Assembly: GCF_000765665.2 (NCBI RefSeq) | Contig: NZ_JROZ02000002.1 | Location: 62,001 to 126,000, forward strand | Direction of reading: 5' to 3' | From: Helicobacter sp. MIT 05-5293 | GTDB lineage: Bacteria > Campylobacterota > Campylobacteria > Campylobacterales > Helicobacteraceae | Length of the DNA: 64,000 nucleotides | Part shown: positions 54,151 to 62,351 of the stretch, one piece after another | Position numbering within the stretch: position 1 is the first letter of the stretch | How the letters are laid out: every line of letters begins with the position of its first letter | Position numbers and translations under genes: made by a program | The notes under the pieces: generated by a model | Seen by the model: only the letters and a program-made list of their open reading frames with translations | Database searches by the model: none | What the model was told of the DNA's origin: nothing

Positions 54151-55167
54151 TCAAGCACGGGAAATGATTTCTAATGCCTTAATCACGCGTAAGATATGCT
54201 CTTTATCGTTTTTAGAATCAATATGAGAATGACGCTGTGATGAAGCATTAGAATAAGAAGGAATGGTTACTAATATCTTTTGTGCGAAAAACGCAATAGA
54301 CGAATCCAGTGCCATATTGTGAGGTAAATTTGGAATCTCTTGTTTTCCGAGTTTGTATTCGACCATTTTTTGGTAAAGGCTGTTTTTGTCAAATTCATCT
54401 TTAATGACTACGCCCGTGTCAAAAATGGCGATCTTATCGCGTTTGGTTTCGTCATAAATCGCTGTCTTTTTGCTACCGCCAATCATCATCTCGCGCACCT
54501 TGATAGGACTAAGCCACGAGACATTAAGCGTAATGATGATGCCAGATTCTAATTCAATATTGATATTTGCCAACGCATCGTTAGGATAATCAAGATATTT
54601 GGTTTTAAAAGTAGAAACTTTCTTGATATGTAGCCCGACAAGATAATCGATAATGCTTAAGTCATGGATTGCCAAATCCCAAATCACATCGACATTGCTT
54701 TGAAATAATCCTAGATTAATGCGCCTTGCATTGATATAGACGATTTCACCAAAGTCAGCAATATGTTCTTTGAGATAATTCACTGCTGGAGAGTGTAGAA
54801 AAATATGATCGCAATAAAGTTGCACATTTTGTTTTTGCGCAAGATCGTAGAGTTTGTAGGCTTCTTGAAGATCTGTTGTGAGTGGCTTTTCGACAAAGGT
54901 ATGCTTGTGATGTTCTAAGGCGGCTTTAGTCAGTGTGAAATGTGTATGCGGAGGCGTGATAATGAAAATCGCTTCAATAGATTCATCACACAAAATGCTT
55001 TCATAGCTCGGATAAAGTGTAAAGTCATAAAGTGAGCGTGCGTTTTCAAGTGCGTTTGAATCTTCATCATAGATACATACAAGCTTAAAAGCGGGATTTA
55101 CGCTGATAGCTTTTGCGACATTTCGTCCCCAATATCCATAACCAATAAGTGCGCATTTGATAGGCAT
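54151..55167 (-). CDS. Gfo/Idh/MocA-family NAD(P)-dependent oxidoreductase
   Basis: A 338-residue protein with N-terminal Rossmann motif (CALIGYGYWGRNVAKAI), the family signature FVEKPLTT and a C-terminal alpha/beta domain with IWDLAIHDLSIIDYL. It resembles the nucleotide-sugar dehydrogenases of the WlbA/MviM group, which act on UDP-sugars in surface-glycan synthesis. It is 80 nt downstream of the phase-variable GT8 gene, so both may form a sugar operon. Confidence 0.85.
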   Translation of the reverse strand: MPIKCALIGYGYWGRNVAKAISVNPAFKLVCIYDEDSNALENARSLYDFTLYPSYESILCDESIEAIFIITPPHTHFTLTKAALEHHKHTFVEKPLTTDLQEAYKLYDLAQKQNVQLYCDHIFLHSPAVNYLKEHIADFGEIVYINARRINLGLFQSNVDVIWDLAIHDLSIIDYLVGLHIKKVSTFKTKYLDYPNDALANINIELESGIIITLNVSWLSPIKVREMMIGGSKKTAIYDETKRDKIAIFDTGVVIKDEFDKNSLYQKMVEYKLGKQEIPNLPHNMALDSSIAFFAQKILVTIPSYSNASSQRHSHIDSKNDKEHILRVIKALEIISRA

Positions 55168-55247
55168 AAGTCCTCTTTTAGATGCTTTAGATTCAAAAAC
55201 TTATTATACTATAAGTTAAGAATCTAGCGCAAAACTCTAGCTTTCGT

Positions 55248-56410
55248 TTATTTTTCCATATTTGATATTTTTTGTTTCAGCTCATTTTTGCGGTTTTGAA
55301 ATTTCCTAAACTTGCCGAAGGTGAGAGCATTCAAGATTCTGTATCGTTTGAGTTTGGCTTTGTAGATAGGGAGGTAAGAATATTCTTTGATTGTAAGGGA
55401 GAGCTTGTGTGTGATATGATCGTGCAAGATTATTTCATACAAGGGGCAAAGCCTTGCATATCGCCAAAATTCATAGCCGTATGCAATATCTAGCTTATTC
55501 CAAGGTTTATAGTGAAGCGTATAAGGGTCTTTAGAGGCTTCTTCATATGCACAGATAAACTCATAATAGGGCGTATTTGCCAAGCGTTCTTTCCATGTGG
55601 GAATATCAATCTCTGTGTGCCATATCAGGTGATTCCAATTATGCGGCAAGTATTTGACTTTGTCTTTAAAAATGTAGTTTAGGATGGATTGATCTGAATA
55701 TAAAGTTTTGATGCCTTTTTGTAAAAGCCCTATCCCTAATTGAAGTAAGTCAAGGTTTACCTCTCGCATCAAGCGGAGATTAAAAAGCATCAAGCCGCTA
55801 TTAAAATAATCACTCACATTTGAAAGTTGCAAGGTCTCATAGATATAAGCGCGATACATTTCTAGCTCTCTGACTTGGACATTGAGGATTAGACCCACAT
55901 CTCTTACGGCTGCTACCAAAAAATCCTCCATATTAGTGTGATATAGTTCTGCAATATCTTTGCGAAAGGTAATATCGCAATCCACATAAAGGACTTTTTC
56001 AAAAGTTTGAAAGATTTGGGGAATGAAAAGGCGATAGTATGCTTCGATTGTCAAGTAATAGTTGAGAGTAAATAAACTCGTGTCGTATGAAGCAAGTTTG
56101 GGTTTGATGTCGATAAAATAAATGCTTAGATTTGTATTTTGCATTGAGTGCAGGGCTAATTTGGTAGATTCTGTAATATCTGTCTCTAGGACGAAAATAT
56201 CATAATGATATATCGGATTGATATGTTCTTTAATGGATTGGACAGCGACACTTAAATATTTGGCATAATTTTCATCGCTTGCAAAGATGATAGGGATATG
56301 ATTAACGCGAGCAAGTTTTCCTAATTCATCAAGATTTAAGATTGTGTTGTGTTGTGTTGTGTTGTGTTGTGTTGTGTTGTGTTGTGTTGTGTTGTGTTGT
56401 GTTGTGTCAT
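55248..56410 (-). CDS. Phase-variable GT8 glycosyltransferase, OFF (12 pentanucleotide repeats)
   Basis: A retaining GT8 enzyme (compare LgtC/RfaJ). The ATG at 56410 (RBS GGAG) is followed at once by (ACACA)n-type repeats, then IPIIFASDENYAKYLSVAVQ, the usual GT8 start, VLYVDCDITF (DxD), YFNSGLMLFN and SDQSILNYIF. With 12 units the first frame stops (TAA at 56336-56338) just after the repeats; the GT8 frame lies in another phase, so the gene is OFF. Removal of one unit (11), or 14 units, restores a protein of about 385 residues. TATAAT at 56430-56435 (minus) is the likely -10. The next gene downstream is a Gfo/Idh oxidoreductase. Confidence 0.88.
56342..56407 (-). repeat. Pentanucleotide contingency repeat at the GT8 start
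   Basis: Twelve full GTGTT units on the plus strand (56344-56403) plus partial units, directly downstream of the GT8 start codon. Each unit shifts the reading frame by two bases. Present number gives OFF; 11 gives ON. Confidence 0.95.
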
Positions 56411-56429
56411 TATAATCTCCAAAAGATAT

Positions 56430-56435
56430 ATTATA
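56430..56435 (-). promoter_or_regulatory. -10 box of the GT8 gene
   Basis: TATAAT on the minus strand, 20 nt upstream of ATG 56410, with GGAGATTATA between. Confidence 0.45.
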
Positions 56436-56500
56436 GCAGAAAGCGACTAAGGATAGAATAAAACAAAACGAGAGAAGTAAATTTAAAAGATGAGCATTTA

Positions 56501-56528
56501 TTCAAAGGGATTGTAGAATCCCTTTGAA
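56501..56528 (-). terminator. Hairpin terminator of the Cj0069-like gene
   Basis: Perfect 12-bp arms TTCAAAGGGATT (56501-56512) and AATCCCTTTGAA (56517-56528) with a 4-nt loop, 8-35 nt past the stop of the minus-strand gene. Stem stability suggests termination; no long T run follows. Confidence 0.6.
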
Positions 56529-56535
56529 CTTTTAA

Positions 56536-57651
56536 TTATGATTTCGCGTCTTCAACGATATTAATAATCGTATTTGCCACGCGGCGAGCAGTTTTGTCCA
56601 AAAACTCTGCAGGAGAAGTAAAGCCAACGCATGAGCAGTTGATTTCGCCCAAGACATATTTGTCTTTACCATTTGCATCAGTATCAAGGATAAAGTCTGC
56701 AGTCCAAATAAGTGGCAAGTCATAATTGCCAAGCTTGCTCTTAATCTCGGGCAAGTTGCTAAGGAAATATCCCACAAGCTCGCTCCATTGCTCGGGTTTG
56801 TCATAGCGATATTTCGCACCGCTAAAGAGTGTTGCAGAAAACGCGTCTGCGCCCTCGGCAGGTTTTTTATGCACAACATAAATAGGGTCTTTATAAAGCA
56901 TAAGGATTCGAATCTCACCTTCTTTAATGCGGGGCAAGAATGTCATATCGACAAGCATTCCATTGTCGCCCTTGAGGTATTTTTCGCAAAAATCCATAAA
57001 CTCGCCGAGTTTGCGCTCTTCAACATGGTTATCAACCGCTTCGGTGCAGCGAATCTCCGCATCAAGAGGCAATTCACTCACGCCTTTATATTTATTTGGG
57101 TCTTTGATTTGCACACGCCAAATCCCTTCACCAGTGCTACCGCGATTTTGTTTCAAAACACGCTCACCTTTTGCAAGGGTTTTGGGGAAGTTTTTCTTAA
57201 AGTCATGCTCGCCGCCTGCTTCCCATTTGACGCCGATTCTTTGTGCTTCTGCGGGGTCATAATATGCCAAAGTATCAGTTGGGACAAGCTCGGTATTGCG
57301 CAATTTGGTAAGCGCGTCTTTTGCACCATAGCCAATCATCGCATCAGGGTGTGGCATACCAATCACGCCATCAGCGCAAAGTTTGCGCAATACATCAAAA
57401 TAGAGTTTTTCCTCTTTAAGGTTACCCGGATTCACACGCGAAACATACGCGTCTGCACCCTTTTTGACATATTCGTAAATCTCGTTTTTCTTCGCGTCAT
57501 CACGCAAAATCTCATCGGTAAAAAACACGACTTCTGCTGTCCAGCCAAGCTTTTTAAGGTAATCCATCATTGGCACGGTGTCTTTTCTATGCCCGTCTTT
57601 ACCTTTGTCGCTTCCGCCCACTGCCTCAAAAAACACAACATGTTTTTTCAT
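56536..57651 (-). CDS. Cj0069-like ATP-grasp protein
   Basis: A 371-residue protein (MKKHVVFFEAVGGSDKGKDG at its start) with an ATP-grasp fold: Gly-rich nucleotide loop VLKQNRGSTGEGIW and metal site near the end, VLGEINCSCVG. Proteins of this family occur across Campylobacterota (Cj0069 in Campylobacter). ATP-grasp enzymes ligate carboxylates to amines or thiols; the substrates here are unknown. RBS AGGAGG. The open antisense frame on the plus strand is a shadow. Confidence 0.8.
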   Translation of the reverse strand: MKKHVVFFEAVGGSDKGKDGHRKDTVPMMDYLKKLGWTAEVVFFTDEILRDDAKKNEIYEYVKKGADAYVSRVNPGNLKEEKLYFDVLRKLCADGVIGMPHPDAMIGYGAKDALTKLRNTELVPTDTLAYYDPAEAQRIGVKWEAGGEHDFKKNFPKTLAKGERVLKQNRGSTGEGIWRVQIKDPNKYKGVSELPLDAEIRCTEAVDNHVEERKLGEFMDFCEKYLKGDNGMLVDMTFLPRIKEGEIRILMLYKDPIYVVHKKPAEGADAFSATLFSGAKYRYDKPEQWSELVGYFLSNLPEIKSKLGNYDLPLIWTADFILDTDANGKDKYVLGEINCSCVGFTSPAEFLDKTARRVANTIINIVEDAKS

Positions 57652-57935
57652 AACAAACCTCCTATTAAATTTGAAATTCCCTTAAATCATAATCTTTATT
57701 TTTTAAAAGCAAAATAAATTTTTACATAATCCTTTAAGATTTGTATGATAAATTAGCTTTTTACTCAATTTTGCAGATTCTAAAAATATTAAAATTTATT
57801 TTTGTAACTCATGCAAATATCAAAGGAGAATCTGGCATATTTTATTGATTTGTCAGCGTTTCTTTTTATGTTTTACGATATATTTAATTTAATAAAATTT
57901 AATCTTGAATAAATACTACAATTAAGGAACGCACG

Positions 57936-59072
57936 ATGAAAACTAGCAATTTATCAAGCTTCATTTTTAAAGCAATCTGTGGCTTAAGCTTGATGTTTTC
58001 TCTGACACAAGCCCAAACTCCAAAAGTCTATCAAGCCCAAGAAATCCCCGAAGTTGATGAAAAACTGATTGAAAATCTCTTGCCGCGTTTGATTCATGGA
58101 TTCCAATGTGAGCAAATGAGGTCTATCTCGCATTTTGACCCAAGTGTGCTTTGGGTGAAAGATAATGATAAGATTGATGCACAAAAAGTTTCTAAAAAGA
58201 TACATTATATCCGTTTTGCAGGGAAGATACTTAATGGCGGCATATTAGATTCTAAATTTCAAGCCTTTATCAGCCCCGATAGAGAGTTTATGTATTTTTT
58301 AAAGGCTAGTGATTTGGTGGTGCAAAATATTTGCGATAAGCAGCAATTTGCCTTGAGCAATTATGATAAAGAAAGCGATGCGTTTCATCTCAAACTCCGC
58401 AACAAACCCGCCAAAGAAGTCGCTATCGTGCTAAATGTGGCAGATTCTATGAAAGACTATGTGCTTGCTTTTAAGGAAATTGCACCTTTTATGGCTAGGC
58501 ATATTTTCAAAGATGAGCTTGGAGCGGCTTATGCCAAAATCACGCTTGTAAGCTTTAGTTCCTATGATGTCAAGGATTTTGGCGATGTAATTGATGAGCA
58601 AGATTTTATAGCAAATGTAAAAACCTTGCAGACCAAAAAAAGCCCGAGCAAAATGGTGAATTATGCGCTTATCCAAGCGATGAGCCACTTTACCAAAGAT
58701 AATGGCTTGAAAAAGGAAATTTACCTCATCACCGATAGTGCGCAGAGTGATAAATATAATACTGATAGAATGCTCAAACTCACAAAGAATCTCAATGATA
58801 ATATCGTTTATAACAGCAAAGGTTCTAAGGATAATTGGGTGAAGATTCACACTTTTTCTTTGAAGCAAAATGCGACATTTTTGCGTGATTTAGCCAAAGA
58901 AACAGGCGGGGATTTTTATGCACCTAATGGCATTTATGAGTTTAAAAAGGCACTTTTAAAGCTTAGCAATGATGGCAAAGATGTCGATCCTTCTGAAATG
59001 AAAAGCGAGATTATCCCTAGTAAAACACATAAAATCTATGACCCGGATAATCCCGATGATACTATAAAATGA
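57936..59072 (+). CDS. Secreted vWA-like protein with altered metal site
   Basis: A 378-residue protein with a signal peptide (LSLMFSLTQA, cut before QTPK). Residues about 160-350 have the fold of a vWA domain (VAIVLNVADSM, ITLVSFSSYD, IYLITDSAQSDKY), but the DxSxS MIDAS motif is replaced by NVADSM, so metal binding is doubtful. A C-terminal tail ends in DPDNPDDTIK. RBS AAGGA. Upstream of the RM locus; it shares no obvious operon partner. Function unknown. Confidence 0.7.
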   Translation: MKTSNLSSFIFKAICGLSLMFSLTQAQTPKVYQAQEIPEVDEKLIENLLPRLIHGFQCEQMRSISHFDPSVLWVKDNDKIDAQKVSKKIHYIRFAGKILNGGILDSKFQAFISPDREFMYFLKASDLVVQNICDKQQFALSNYDKESDAFHLKLRNKPAKEVAIVLNVADSMKDYVLAFKEIAPFMARHIFKDELGAAYAKITLVSFSSYDVKDFGDVIDEQDFIANVKTLQTKKSPSKMVNYALIQAMSHFTKDNGLKKEIYLITDSAQSDKYNTDRMLKLTKNLNDNIVYNSKGSKDNWVKIHTFSLKQNATFLRDLAKETGGDFYAPNGIYEFKKALLKLSNDGKDVDPSEMKSEIIPSKTHKIYDPDNPDDTIK

Positions 59073-59188
59073 TAAGGATTGGATTTAATGAGAAAATATC
59101 AGTCAAGATTTTTTTGATTCTTTTAATAAACTTATAGATTCTTAATCAAGCACAAGATAGGATTCTTGGCTTAAACAAAAGGAAGATT

Positions 59189-62100
59189 GTGAAAAACGCA
59201 CTCATCGCACAAAATGACGATTCAACTATCATTACGCAATATCGCTTCACCCCCAAAGATTCTAAACCCTACCAAAGTGAGGCAGATTTGGAAAGATTCT
59301 TGCTCAAAGAGTTAGAATCTCAAGGCTATGAGCGGCTATATATTGAGGACATCAAAGATTTAGAGATAAACCTTAAATCCCAGCTTGAAAGGCTAAATAG
59401 TATCAATTTCACGCCCACAGAATGGGACAGATTCTACAAAACACATTTCACAAATGATAACCTTAAAATCCAAGACAAAACCAAAATCCTCCAAACCGAC
59501 AACGAGACCCTAACACTCATAAGAGATTCTAACAATTACGCGGGGGGGGGGGGGGCAAAAAATCTCCGCTTAATTGACAGAAACACCCCGCTTAACAATC
59601 ACCCCCAAGTCCTCTCCCAGCTCACCAACAACGAAGGCAAATCCAAAAATCGCTATGATGTAACGATTCTTGTTAATGGCTTGCCCCTCGTGCATATAGA
59701 GCTTAAAAGACGCGGTATAGAGCTAAAAGAAGCTTTTAACCAAATCCGCCGATACCAAAATGAAAGCTTTAGCGCGGCAAATAGGCTTTTTGAATTTGTG
59801 CAGATTTTTATTATCAGCAATGGCACTTATAGCAGGTATTACAGCAATTCCAAGCGCGAGATAAAGAGCCTTAATGATGATTATGCCTTTACGATGAGTT
59901 TTAGCGATAGTCAAAACAACAAAATCGAGGATTTAGAGGACTTTACCAAGACTTTTTTAGCCAAACGCACACTTTTAAATATCCTTACTAAATACTGCGT
60001 GTTTAACACCAATCAAGAGCTTTTGATTATGCGTCCTTATCAAATCTGCGCGTGTGAGAAAATCATTGATAAGATTCGCATCGCACACACTTACAAACTC
60101 TATGGCAGCACGCAAGGCGGGGGTTACATCTGGCACAGCACAGGCAGTGGCAAAACCTTGACTTCTTTTAAAACCGCGCTTCTAGCGACACAATTTGACT
60201 TTATTGACAAAGTGCTTTTTGTCGTGGATAGGAAAGACTTAGACTACCAAACCCAAAAAGAATACGACCGCTTTGAAAAGGACGCCGCCAATGCCACGCG
60301 CGATACGAGAGAGCTACAAAGACGCCTAGAGGACAAAAGCAGCAAGATTCTTATCACCACGATTCAAAAACTCTCAAACTTCATCAAAAAATACGAAAAT
60401 TCCGCTATCTTTCATCAAGAAATCGTCTTTATCTTTGATGAATGCCACAGAAGCCAGTTTGGGGCTATGCACCAAAGTATTATTAAGAAGTTTAAAAAAT
60501 ACTACATCTTTGGATTCACCGGCACGCCGATTTTCCCCGAAAATGCCGCGACTTATGGCGTGGATAAACAAAGCGGCAAAGCAATGCTGCAAACCACGCA
60601 AAGCACCTTTGGCGAATGTCTCCACTCTTATACGATTCTAAACGCCATTAGGGATAAAAATGTCCTCCCCTTTAAAGTCAGCTATCACAGCACGACCACA
60701 CAAAGCAACCCCCAAGAGAAAAAAGTCAAGGCAATCAACACTGAAGAAGCCCTCATGAGTGAGGAGAGAATCCAAAAAGTCGTTGCCTATATCCTAGAGA
60801 ACTTCAATCGCCACACCAAGAGGCAAAACGCCCACGCCTTGCAAAATCAACGCCTAAAGGGATTTAATGCGATTTTTGCGACTTCAAGCGTGGAAGCAGC
60901 GAAGCGGTATTATGCGGAGTTTATGCGACAAATCAAAGCGGACATTTGTCATTCTAAGCCCTCTTTAGAGGGTGGAGAATCTTTAAACCAATCACAGGAT
61001 AGTGCAAATCAAGACAGAGAATCTCTCAAAATCGGCATTATCTATTCCTACGAGCCAAACGAAGATTTGGACGAGTTAGATGAGCTAGAAGACCCATGCA
61101 GCGACAAGCGAAGTGCCAAAGAGTTTTTAAGGAGTGCGATAAAGAATTATAACACCCACTTTAAAAGCAACTTTTCTTTAGAATCTTTTGACAGCTATTA
61201 CAAAGACATCTCCCAAAAAGTCAAGCAAAAAGAGCTAGATTTGCTTATCGTGGTGAATATGTTCCTCACCGGCTTTGATTCTAAAACCATTAATACGCTT
61301 TATGTGGATAAAAACCTCAAGCATCATTCCTTGCTCCAAGCCTACTCCCGCACGAATAGAATCTTAAACGCCCAAAAGGCTTATGGCAATATCATTTGCT
61401 TCCGCGACTTAGAAGCGGCGACTAATGAGAGCCTAAAAATGTTTGGTGATGAGAGAGCCTCTAGTATCGTGCTATTAGAAAAGTTTGAAGTGTATTTCCA
61501 AGACTATTGCCACAAGATAAGTGCATTTCAAGCGCGTTTTAGCTCCGCACAAATCGCCACTTTAGATATGCAATCCAAAAAGGATTTTATCAACGCCTTT
61601 AGCGAGATTCTAAAGCTTAAAAATATCCTAGATATTTTTGATGAGTTTGGCAGCGCGCCTAAGCCTATCAGCGATTTTGAGCTACAAGACTACCAAAGCC
61701 ACTATTTGGAGCTGCACAGGGAGTTTAAAACCCACGAGGAAAAGGAAAGTATCCTTGATAATGTCCGCTTTGAAGTCGAGCTTATCGCAGAAAACGACAT
61801 TACCGCAGATTATATCCTGCATTTACTGCACAGCTATCACCAAGACCAGCGCGACACGCTTAAAGTCCAGATTCTTAAATCCATCGCCGCAAGTCCCGCA
61901 TTAAGAGATAAAGCCAAGCTTATTGAGGAGTTTTTAAACCGCATTGACAGAAAGCATGAGCGCACCGACTTTCAAGGGCTATTTAACACCTATATGCGCG
62001 AGTGTAGCCAAAAGGAGCTAGAGGCAATCATCGCAGAGTTTTGCCTAGATGCACAAAAGACCCAAGACTACCTAGACCAAGCCTTTAGGCTTAATTTCTT

Positions 62101-62257
62101 CCAAGACAAAGGCGAAGTGTATGACTTATTGCCCAAAGTCAATATTTTCGCCCCAAGTGCGCAATCCACGCATAAAAGAGCAGAGGCGATACTCTCTTTA
62201 AAAGCATTTTTTGAAAAGTATCGGGAATTTTTGCGCACACACAAGGAGGGATTATGA
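59189..62257 (+). CDS. hsdR: Type I restriction enzyme R subunit HsdR, phase-variable, ON
   Basis: A 1022-residue protein (GTG start, RBS AAAAGGAAG). The N-terminal PD-(D/E)xK nuclease domain has RYDVTILVNGLPLVHIELKR; the SF2 translocase has Walker A WHSTGSGKT near residue 315 and DECHR near residue 416, with later helicase motifs FGFTGTP and SRTNR. A G14 tract at residues 118-122 keeps the frame here (ON); a slip would truncate it before the nuclease. Around 60946-60986 an in-frame palindromic element encodes CHSKPSLEGGESL. It works with HsdM and HsdS to cleave unmodified DNA after translocation. Confidence 0.96.
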   Translation: MKNALIAQNDDSTIITQYRFTPKDSKPYQSEADLERFLLKELESQGYERLYIEDIKDLEINLKSQLERLNSINFTPTEWDRFYKTHFTNDNLKIQDKTKILQTDNETLTLIRDSNNYAGGGGAKNLRLIDRNTPLNNHPQVLSQLTNNEGKSKNRYDVTILVNGLPLVHIELKRRGIELKEAFNQIRRYQNESFSAANRLFEFVQIFIISNGTYSRYYSNSKREIKSLNDDYAFTMSFSDSQNNKIEDLEDFTKTFLAKRTLLNILTKYCVFNTNQELLIMRPYQICACEKIIDKIRIAHTYKLYGSTQGGGYIWHSTGSGKTLTSFKTALLATQFDFIDKVLFVVDRKDLDYQTQKEYDRFEKDAANATRDTRELQRRLEDKSSKILITTIQKLSNFIKKYENSAIFHQEIVFIFDECHRSQFGAMHQSIIKKFKKYYIFGFTGTPIFPENAATYGVDKQSGKAMLQTTQSTFGECLHSYTILNAIRDKNVLPFKVSYHSTTTQSNPQEKKVKAINTEEALMSEERIQKVVAYILENFNRHTKRQNAHALQNQRLKGFNAIFATSSVEAAKRYYAEFMRQIKADICHSKPSLEGGESLNQSQDSANQDRESLKIGIIYSYEPNEDLDELDELEDPCSDKRSAKEFLRSAIKNYNTHFKSNFSLESFDSYYKDISQKVKQKELDLLIVVNMFLTGFDSKTINTLYVDKNLKHHSLLQAYSRTNRILNAQKAYGNIICFRDLEAATNESLKMFGDERASSIVLLEKFEVYFQDYCHKISAFQARFSSAQIATLDMQSKKDFINAFSEILKLKNILDIFDEFGSAPKPISDFELQDYQSHYLELHREFKTHEEKESILDNVRFEVELIAENDITADYILHLLHSYHQDQRDTLKVQILKSIAASPALRDKAKLIEEFLNRIDRKHERTDFQGLFNTYMRECSQKELEAIIAEFCLDAQKTQDYLDQAFRLNFFQDKGEVYDLLPKVNIFAPSAQSTHKRAEAILSLKAFFEKYREFLRTHKEGL
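59542..59555 (+). repeat. G14 contingency tract in hsdR
   Basis: Fourteen G in the 5' part of hsdR coding for Gly-Gly-Gly-Gly. The frame is open at 14 (also 11 or 17). Confidence 0.95.
60946..60986 (+). repeat. In-frame palindromic element in hsdR
   Basis: A short palindromic sequence TGTCATTCTAAG...GGAGAATCT with an inner CCCTCT/AGAGGG stem. It resembles the dispersed TGTCATTCTGAG-type repeat; related copies occur in hsdS at 63015-63053 and, decayed, at 63868-63900. It adds a Ser/Gly/Glu-rich stretch without breaking the frame. Confidence 0.6.
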
Positions 62258-62297
62258 GAATAGCCCCCTTTTGCGAGATTTTAGGGGCTTTACTCCG

Positions 62298-62351
62298 AAG
62301 AATCTCACCAATACAGAATCTAAGATTCTAGAACCAAACAAGGAGAAACTA
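62298..62351 (+). repeat. Duplicated leader, copy upstream of hsdS
   Basis: About 54 nt including AGAATCTAAGATTCT (a 7-bp palindrome) and ACCAAACAAGGAGAAAC, the RBS. Nearly the same sequence precedes hsdM at 63891-63943. Confidence 0.85.

Noticed and set aside
56342-56407. Possible CRISPR-like or satellite array
   Set aside because: The unit is only 5 bp without spacers, and it lies directly after a start codon with GT8 sequence beyond it. It is a contingency repeat.
56788-57717. A 309-codon ORF on the plus strand
   Set aside because: It is antisense to the Cj0069-like ATP-grasp gene, which has clear motifs and an RBS. The antisense product looks like low-complexity shadow sequence.
57917-57922. 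TACAAT as a promoter for the vWA-like gene
   Set aside because: It is only 14 nt before the ATG and would leave almost no leader with the RBS. The real promoter is probably further upstream and I cannot place it.
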